DNA of 5,894 nucleotides from Treponema sp. (GTDB taxonomy: Bacteria; Spirochaetota; Spirochaetia; Treponematales; Treponemataceae), in assembly GCA_017421145.1 (NCBI GenBank), contig JAFOTA010000126.1, positions 1 to 5,894 of the forward strand, written 5' to 3'. This document shows positions 1 to 4,542 of this stretch, piece after piece. Position 1 is the stretch's first letter, and each line of letters begins with the position of its first letter. The notes below the pieces were generated by a model. The model was not told the origin of the DNA, did no database searches, and was given only the letters and a program-made list of their open reading frames with translations. Both the position numbers and the translations under genes were made by a program.

Positions 1-192
1 GATGTCAAGGAGTTTTTCTTCCTCGTCCTCTGTCAAAGTCGGTGTCTCTCCGCTTGTTCCCAGAGGCAGAAGCCCGTCAATTCCCTGCTCCAGCTGGAAA
101 ATGACATTCTTTCTGAACCCTTCATAGTCAACGGATCCGTCTGCCAGCATCGGCGTAATCATAGCCGTCAAAGAGCCTTGAAGTTTTCTCAT
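1..192 (-). CDS. dapA: 4-hydroxy-tetrahydrodipicolinate synthase, N-terminal part (cut by window edge)
   Basis: The first 64 codons of a DapA-family class I aldolase are present; the gene continues past the left edge. DapA condenses pyruvate with L-aspartate-4-semialdehyde in the cytoplasm, the first committed step towards diaminopimelate and lysine. Visible hallmarks are the first beta strand (TAMITPM, residues 9-15), the DGSVDYEGF segment (18-26), and the GTSGETPTL signature (45-53), whose T46-S47 pair matches the Thr-Thr proton-relay pair of E. coli DapA (Thr44/Thr45). The Schiff-base lysine and catalytic tyrosine lie outside the window. The ATG at 192-190 is supported by an AGGAGA site six bases upstream and by alignment with the usual DapA N-terminus. 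It is transcribed divergently from the sensor gene at 638. Relatives in the same superfamily (sialic acid or keto-deoxy-sugar aldolases) are possible, but the GT(S/T)GE-x-PTL signature favours DapA. Confidence 0.9.
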   Translation of the reverse strand, partial: MRKLQGSLTAMITPMLADGSVDYEGFRKNVIFQLEQGIDGLLPLGTSGETPTLTEDEEEKLLDI

Positions 193-198
193 ATAGGG

Positions 199-204
199 TC
201 TCCT
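199..204 (-). promoter_or_regulatory. Shine-Dalgarno site of dapA
   Basis: Minus-strand AGGAGA followed by a six-base spacer (CCCTAT) and the ATG at 192-190. Good match to the anti-Shine-Dalgarno sequence; it fixes the dapA start. Confidence 0.8.
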
Positions 205-222
205 AAAAATAAATTTGTAGAG

Positions 223-251
223 AGTATTGCATATTTATAGAAAATAATCAA
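223..251 (-). promoter_or_regulatory. candidate sigma-70-type promoter of dapA
   Basis: On the minus strand, TTGATT (251-246) and AATACT (228-223) are separated by exactly 17 bases. Each matches 4 of 6 consensus positions. Transcription would start near 216, leaving a leader of about 24 nt carrying the Shine-Dalgarno site. TTGATT occurs twice with overlap (255-250 and 251-246), and the spacer is AT-rich and contains TATAAA, so the exact elements are uncertain. The promoter lies downstream of the terminator-like hairpin at 301-352, so it would let dapA be expressed independently of any transcript ending there. Confidence 0.4.
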
Positions 252-260
252 TCAATTGCA

Positions 261-290
261 TGAATCAGAATGAATCACGAGCATGAACCA
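261..290. repeat. short direct repeats upstream of the dapA promoter
   Basis: TGAATCA occurs at 261-267 and again at 271-277, ten bases apart, with a one-mismatch copy TGAACCA at 284-290. The array sits just upstream of the proposed dapA -35 element, around -45 to -74 of its predicted start. A ten-base period would place the first two copies on the same DNA face, as for a protein-binding site, but three short AT-rich copies could arise by chance. No regulator is identified. Confidence 0.3.
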
Positions 291-300
291 TAGCGGGCAT

Positions 301-352
301 AAAAAAAACGTCCAAACCAACGGGACATTTCATCCCAAGCCCAGACGTTTTT
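301..352 (-). terminator. terminator-like hairpin between divergent genes
   Basis: Perfect 9-base arms AAAAACGTC (304-312) and GACGTTTTT (344-352) enclose a second hairpin with arms at 322-327 and 331-336. Read on the minus strand, the outer stem extends by several G-U pairs and one C-G pair, the inner stem becomes GGGATG/TGTCCC around an AAA loop, and the structure runs straight into eight T residues (308-301), the form of an intrinsic terminator. On the plus strand the same positions become A-C mismatches, so the minus strand is the better RNA, although the A/T arms could let it work weakly in both directions. Both flanking genes point away from it, so it terminates neither. It must end an unannotated minus-strand transcript, attenuate a long dapA leader, or be a mobile or repeated hairpin. 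Confidence 0.55.
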
Positions 353-479
353 GTAAGGCGGCCGGCGAAGAATGGCAGGATCAGTTCCATTCATGCGGAC
401 ACATAAAGCATCAGCAAAACAACATTTTTGCAATCAGCTCAAATTAGAGGAATCCTGAAAACAATGCCGTTTCAAGGAC
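301..479 (-). ncRNA. candidate small RNA or structured dapA leader
   Basis: A minus-strand transcript of about 180 nt is suggested by a promoter-like pair at 516-486 and the terminator-like hairpin at 352-301. Between them lie two more perfect stems: GCAAAA/TTTTGC (arms 414-419 and 426-431) and GAATGG/CCATTC (arms 370-375 and 387-392). Near the RNA 5' end, ATGTCC plus AACGG (481-476, 471-467) can pair with CCGTT plus GGACGT (323-319, 313-308), which form the 3' half of the terminator; that gives either a closing stem or a competing antiterminator fold. I do not recognise a known family: the features of lysine riboswitch, T-box, SRP RNA and tmRNA are not visible. The length and closing stem recall 6S RNA, but this is not evidence enough to name it. 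Transcription is unproven. Confidence 0.25.
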
Positions 480-485
480 ATCCGA

Positions 486-516
486 TATATATTTATCTTC
501 TCCAATCCTAGGTCAA
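486..516 (-). promoter_or_regulatory. candidate minus-strand promoter upstream of the hairpin region
   Basis: On the minus strand TTGACC (516-511; 5 of 6 to TTGACA) is followed after 19 bases by TATATA (491-486; 4 of 6 to TATAAT). Alternative registers ATATAT and AATATA give spacings of 18 and 17. Transcription would begin near 479 and run through the two small hairpins to the terminator-like structure at 352-301. The spacing is slightly long and AT-rich tracts often mimic -10 boxes. Confidence 0.3.
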
Positions 517-550
517 AATATAGTCGAGCATTCCCGGTCACGCAATTCTC

Positions 551-599
551 ATACCATACCTAATTCATGGTATATTCATACTAAAAACATGGTATATTT
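551..599. promoter_or_regulatory. candidate operator: three ATGGTAT/ATACCAT half-sites
   Basis: ATACCAT at 551-557 and ATGGTAT at 567-573 form a perfect 7-base inverted repeat with a 9-base gap. A third copy, ATGGTAT, lies at 589-595 within a longer direct repeat (CATGGTATATT at 566-576 and 588-598), exactly 22 bp from the second, about two helical turns. Measured from the predicted start at 638, the sites centre near -46, -68 and -84, immediately upstream of the -35 box, where an activator would bind. The regulator is unknown; the LuxR-type domain encoded by the adjacent gene is an obvious candidate for autoregulation, which is inference only. Confidence 0.45.
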
Positions 600-602
600 C
601 TT

Positions 603-631
603 TTGAAATTTCGCTGAACTTAGGTTATACT
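603..631 (+). promoter_or_regulatory. sigma-70-type promoter of the sensor-aroC-dac operon
   Basis: TTGAAA (603-608; 5 of 6) and TATACT (626-631; 5 of 6) are separated by exactly 17 bases. The expected transcription start, six to seven bases after the -10 box, falls on or next to the A of the ATG at 638. The mRNA would therefore be leaderless or nearly so, consistent with the lack of a Shine-Dalgarno sequence before that ATG. Confidence 0.65.
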
Positions 632-637
632 TCCAGT

Positions 638-3421
638 ATGGATTCTAAAAAGTCTTTTACGAACGGCAAACCAAGCTTCAAAAAACTGCTGAAAGCCCTT
701 TCATTCATATTTCTGGCATCAGCATCAGCCTGTCTTATGCATGCAGAAGGCATCTACATAACAGATTTTACGACCGCACAAGGATTTCAGGAGCTTCCTC
801 CACCAAAAGACAAGGAAATTCCTGTCAAAGTCAAGTATTTCAACGACCCTGAAGCCGAAATCGACTGCGCTGACCTAAAAACAGAAGATTTTACGAGCAC
901 AAAACAAGATTTCAACCCCGGGTTCTACAAAGGAGTCCTCTGGATAAACGTGGACTTTCCTGACACACAGGCGGCAAACGGTCAGTACTACAACCTTGGT
1001 TTCGGACTTAAGCGCTTCAACTATGCGGACGTTTTCAGATACAGCCCGGACGAAGGAAAATGGATTTTAATGGGAAGAACAGGCTACAACCTGGACAAAA
1101 GCCAAATCACCTATGCCACGTGGATTCCGAGCGTGCTGATCGACGAAAGCGAATTCCCGGATGAAGAAATTCACACGGTCAGAATCAGGATGGTGTCATA
1201 CAACGGAAATCCGGTTTCGCTCAAAATACTTCCGTCAAGCGTCTTCGACCAAAAGGAAAAGTTCGTAATAATCTTCAACTCATTTTTCATCGCGCTTTCG
1301 ACCGGGCTTTTCATTTTAATCTTATTTCTTGGAATCTTCATAAAAGACAAGCTGTACATAATCATAGGGGCAATGACCGGCGGACTTTATCTGATTTCGG
1401 CTCTCCTAAGGGGATTGGATCCCACGACAGCTTTCGCACTGATCAAAAACGGTCCTGGACTCATCATACCGGAATATTTCGTGAACATCGCGAACGCTTT
1501 CGTAAGCACGGTGATTTTCGCATACATAATCAACGACTGCGTGCGTCCCCAAAAAATCCCTGGGCTTCTTTTTTCAAACCTTGCAGTAATCGGACTGATG
1601 TTCATAACGGTATTCGCAAGTCAAAGTCCAAAACTGGTTTTCATAGTGATCAACATTGGAACCATAATCTGCTGTACGAGCCAAATCATCGTGTGGATAA
1701 GGAACCTTAAATCCGGGCGGAAATCTTCATACACGGTGCTAGACGCATGGGTTCTTGCGCTTGCTGCATACATAGTGCTTAAAACGATCAACTTTATCGG
1801 GGTGATTTCGGGAAACACGCTGAACGTCGCCGACTTTGAATTTTTCATGCCGGAAAACATAATCTTCTTCCTTGTGACAATCCCGGCGCTTACCATAACG
1901 GCAAGACGCTATAGGGATAAAATTGCGGATCTTGAAAAACGGATAAATCAGAAAGATTCGGAATGCAGGCAGATTGACGACAGGCTTTTTTTACGCAGGA
2001 CAGTGGACAAAATCCTCATAACGTCCCAGGCGGCCATACGCAATATGATTTTGATGCAGAGAAGCGAAAACAAATACAAGGAAACCGACGAAAAAACAAC
2101 GACTTTCATCCTCACGTCGCTTGATCAGGGCATAAATCTCCTGACCATGGAATCGATTCTTGAAGCAGGGGTTCCGGCGGAAAGTCAGGCGGTAAACATT
2201 GAAGAAACCTTCATGGAGTGCATAAACCTTTTCGGACCGGTGGCACAAAAAAGAAACATAATCATAAAAACAAAAACCGAGGGAACTGAAAACAAAAGCG
2301 TGCTCATCAACAAGAACGTGCTTACTTTCCTTATTAACAGCATGATGATAAACACGACAAAATTCTGCCTTGAAAGCTCCAAGCTTACGGTGATTTTAAG
2401 ACTGGACTCAGAAAACCTTGAGCTTCAGATAAAGACCATGACCAATCCCGAGCTTCATCTCCAGACCAAGGACTTCATCGAAAACTCCGGCCGCTCCGAT
2501 TACCTGGGATTCAATCTGATGAAAAAAATCCTCACATGCTACGGAAGCGAATTCATAACGGAAGATTTGGGAACAGGATTCAGCTTTTCATTCACCCTGA
2601 ACGTTGTGACAGGAGCCGTTTCCGACAAGGGGATGAGCCTTATAAGCGAGTACAAAAAAGATGCAGGAATCGTTCCGAAACCGCTCGACTCTCTTCTTTC
2701 GATAGAGGGAAAAGCCCCGACGATACTTTTTGCAATAGCGGACGACATTTCAAGAAAACTCACCGAAGATTTTTTGAACGAACACTGCCACCTCTACACG
2801 GCAGATTCAGGAGACCAGGCGTTCAAGATGCTCCAGACGGCACATGCGCTCGGAAACAAGCTTCCCGACATCATAATAAGCGACTACATACTTCCGGGTG
2901 TAAGCGGCATGGAATTCTTCAGGAAATGCAACAGCGAAGATTATCTGAAGGACATACCTTTCGTGTTCATCCTTCCGCCGTCATACTCCGACAAAATCGA
3001 CAACCTCATGGCTCTCGGAGTCACGGACTGCATAACCGCACCGTTCACGATGAAAAGAATCCTCCGCGCAATCTATTCCATATATTCCATGACGCACAAG
3101 ATACGCAGGTCTGTCGTGAACCAGGTCAACAAGCTGCTTATGGGAGACCAGACTTTCATTTCACCGCAGCAGATTCCGGAAAAACAAAAGGCAAAGGAAG
3201 ATTCCCTTCCGCTCACAAGCTCACAGTCCATGGTGTTTGCGCAGAGCGAGCTTTCTGCACGTGAAAAACAGATTGCCATGCTGATTGCAGACGGACTTAC
3301 GGACAAGGAGATTGCAGAAAAACTGAACATCTCGATAGGGACCGTGACGACGCACAACAAAAAGATTTTCAAAAAAATGGATGTCCACAGCCGTATTGAG
3401 TTAGTGAACAAAGTCAGGTAA
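638..3421 (+). CDS. 7TM-DISM sensor with degenerate kinase and receiver domains and C-terminal LuxR HTH
   Basis: A 927-residue membrane-bound sensor-regulator. Order of parts: signal peptide 1-36 (lysine-rich start, hydrophobic core about 21-33, likely cleavage after MHA); extracytoplasmic 7TM-DISM-type domain about 40-205; seven hydrophobic segments about 210-234, 238-258, 281-300, 306-327, 333-354, 367-390 and 403-420; charged coiled coil about 422-455; histidine-kinase-like region about 456-656; receiver-like domain about 693-815; LuxR-type HTH 871-927 (SAREKQIAMLIADGL, DKEIAEKLNIS, TVTTH). The kinase part has no His at 421-606 and no Gly at 550-617, so phospho-acceptor His and G1 box are missing, yet N-box-like NTTKF (572-576) and the final ATPase strand pattern (LGTGFSFSFTL, 644-654) remain. 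The receiver keeps Asp749 but has Leu779 and Ala801 where Thr and Lys are expected. The ATG lacks a Shine-Dalgarno site, but no later start would keep the signal peptide. Ligand and targets are unknown. It probably heads an operon with aroC, 19 bp downstream. Confidence 0.85.
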   Translation: MDSKKSFTNGKPSFKKLLKALSFIFLASASACLMHAEGIYITDFTTAQGFQELPPPKDKEIPVKVKYFNDPEAEIDCADLKTEDFTSTKQDFNPGFYKGVLWINVDFPDTQAANGQYYNLGFGLKRFNYADVFRYSPDEGKWILMGRTGYNLDKSQITYATWIPSVLIDESEFPDEEIHTVRIRMVSYNGNPVSLKILPSSVFDQKEKFVIIFNSFFIALSTGLFILILFLGIFIKDKLYIIIGAMTGGLYLISALLRGLDPTTAFALIKNGPGLIIPEYFVNIANAFVSTVIFAYIINDCVRPQKIPGLLFSNLAVIGLMFITVFASQSPKLVFIVINIGTIICCTSQIIVWIRNLKSGRKSSYTVLDAWVLALAAYIVLKTINFIGVISGNTLNVADFEFFMPENIIFFLVTIPALTITARRYRDKIADLEKRINQKDSECRQIDDRLFLRRTVDKILITSQAAIRNMILMQRSENKYKETDEKTTTFILTSLDQGINLLTMESILEAGVPAESQAVNIEETFMECINLFGPVAQKRNIIIKTKTEGTENKSVLINKNVLTFLINSMMINTTKFCLESSKLTVILRLDSENLELQIKTMTNPELHLQTKDFIENSGRSDYLGFNLMKKILTCYGSEFITEDLGTGFSFSFTLNVVTGAVSDKGMSLISEYKKDAGIVPKPLDSLLSIEGKAPTILFAIADDISRKLTEDFLNEHCHLYTADSGDQAFKMLQTAHALGNKLPDIIISDYILPGVSGMEFFRKCNSEDYLKDIPFVFILPPSYSDKIDNLMALGVTDCITAPFTMKRILRAIYSIYSMTHKIRRSVVNQVNKLLMGDQTFISPQQIPEKQKAKEDSLPLTSSQSMVFAQSELSAREKQIAMLIADGLTDKEIAEKLNISIGTVTTHNKKIFKKMDVHSRIELVNKVR

Positions 3422-3430
3422 AATTGAATC

Positions 3431-3435
3431 AGGAG
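3431..3435 (+). promoter_or_regulatory. Shine-Dalgarno site of aroC
   Basis: AGGAG five bases before the ATG at 3441, inside the 19-bp gap after the sensor gene stop codon. It contrasts with the sensor gene, which has no such site, and supports translation of aroC as an internal cistron. Confidence 0.8.
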
Positions 3436-3440
3436 ATATT

Positions 3441-4532
3441 ATGTCAGGAAACACTTTCGGCACTTTATTCAGGGTGACGACATTCGGAGAAAGCCATGGC
3501 GAGGCACTGGGCTGCATTGTTGACGGATGTCCCGCAGGAATAGAAATCGATGCGGATTTCATACAAAAGCAGATGGACAGGAGAAAACCGGGCGCAAAGC
3601 AAAAAGATTCATCCGGCAAAGAGATTTTCAATGCGGCAGTCACGTCAAGGAGCGAAGCGGACAAAGCGGAAATCCTGAGCGGAATCTTCGAAGGAAAATC
3701 AACGGGCACTCCGATTGCCATAATGATAAAAAACACGAGCCAGAAGTCAAAGGATTACAGCAATATAATGAATCTTTTCAGACCCGGGCATGCTGACTAC
3801 ACCTACCAGATGAAATACGGGACAAGGGACTACAGGGGCGGCGGTCGTTCAAGCGGACGTGAAACTTCAGCAAGGGTCGCGGCAGGAGCAATCGCACAGC
3901 TGATTTTGAAAAGATTCGGAATCAGCATAAGGGCATACACAAAAAAGGCTGCGGGAATTGAAATAGAGTCCGTTGATTTTTCTGAAATCGAAAACAACGC
4001 CATGCGCACCCCGGACAAAAAAGCAGCGGCACTCATGCAGGAAAAAATCGAAGGGCTTAGGCGCGAAGGAAATTCAGCCGGAGGAATAGTAGACTGCATC
4101 ATAAAAGGAGTTCCGGCAGGATTGGGAGAGCCTGTTTTCGACAAAATGGATGCCCTGCTTGCACAGGCCATGCTTTCAATCGGGGCCATAAAAGGAATTG
4201 AGTTCGGAAGCGGATTCGATGCAGCTGATTCAACGGGAAAAGAAAATAACGACCAGATGCGTGCGGGACCAGTTTTTGAAACGAACAACGCGGGAGGAAT
4301 CCTTGGAGGGATCAGCCGTGGGGACGAAATAAAATTTTCTCTTGCCGTAAAACCGGTGCCGAGCATTTTCATAAAACAGAAGACAGTGGACACCTCAATG
4401 AACGAATGTGATCTGGTTATCGAAGGACGGCATGACGTTTGTCTTTGTCCGAGGATAGTTCCGGTTGTCGAAGCGATGGCGGCAATAACGGTCGCGGATC
4501 TGCTTTTAAGAAACAGGGCATCAAAAATCTAG
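3441..4532 (+). CDS. aroC: chorismate synthase
   Basis: A 363-residue cytoplasmic enzyme of the shikimate pathway that converts 5-enolpyruvylshikimate-3-phosphate to chorismate and phosphate using reduced FMN, feeding Phe, Tyr, Trp, folate and quinone synthesis. The length matches the bacterial family (E. coli AroC is 361 residues) and all signatures are present: N-terminal GNTFGTLFRVTTFGESHG (3-20) with active-site His19, DRRKPG (46-51), RPGHADYTY (114-122) with the second conserved His117, GGGRSSGRETSARVAAGA (133-150), and the C-terminal RHDVCLCPRIVPVVEAM motif (330-346). No key residue is missing, so it should be active. It follows the sensor gene by 19 bp and precedes the carboxypeptidase gene by 10 bp, with no terminator visible on either side, so operonic transcription is likely. 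Whether the sensor regulates it is unknown. Confidence 0.97.
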   Translation: MSGNTFGTLFRVTTFGESHGEALGCIVDGCPAGIEIDADFIQKQMDRRKPGAKQKDSSGKEIFNAAVTSRSEADKAEILSGIFEGKSTGTPIAIMIKNTSQKSKDYSNIMNLFRPGHADYTYQMKYGTRDYRGGGRSSGRETSARVAAGAIAQLILKRFGISIRAYTKKAAGIEIESVDFSEIENNAMRTPDKKAAALMQEKIEGLRREGNSAGGIVDCIIKGVPAGLGEPVFDKMDALLAQAMLSIGAIKGIEFGSGFDAADSTGKENNDQMRAGPVFETNNAGGILGGISRGDEIKFSLAVKPVPSIFIKQKTVDTSMNECDLVIEGRHDVCLCPRIVPVVEAMAAITVADLLLRNRASKI

Positions 4533-4533
4533 C

Positions 4534-4538
4534 GGAGG
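4534..4538 (+). promoter_or_regulatory. Shine-Dalgarno site of the carboxypeptidase gene
   Basis: GGAGG starting two bases after the aroC stop codon and four bases (AAAC) before the ATG at 4543. It fixes the start of the last gene and shows tight coupling to aroC. Confidence 0.8.
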
Positions 4539-4542
4539 AAAC

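Noticed and set aside
355..400. Possible SRP (4.5S) RNA resemblance around GGCGAAGAATGGCAGG
   Set aside because: The invariant GGUCAGG and GGAAGGAAGCAGCC elements are not present on either strand, so the resemblance is only in base composition.
414..431. GCAAAA/TTTTGC hairpin as an independent terminator
   Set aside because: The stem is only 6 bp and AT-rich, and no T-run follows on either strand. It is kept only as part of the candidate structured RNA.
193..520. Lysine riboswitch or T-box leader for dapA
   Set aside because: A lysine riboswitch is a natural expectation upstream of dapA, but I could not find its conserved core segments. The T-box sequence (GGTGG-x-ACCGCG) is also absent. 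The hairpins remain unexplained rather than assigned.
2536..3264. 242-residue open frame in another plus-strand frame inside the sensor gene
   Set aside because: It lies wholly within the well-supported receiver/HTH coding region. Its translation is rich in Arg, His, Gln and Ser with no recognisable domain, as expected for an out-of-frame shadow.
3830..4393. 187-residue antisense frame within aroC
   Set aside because: It is opposite a fully conserved chorismate synthase. The frame has low-complexity Ser/Pro/Ala composition and no Shine-Dalgarno site, so it is a codon-usage shadow.
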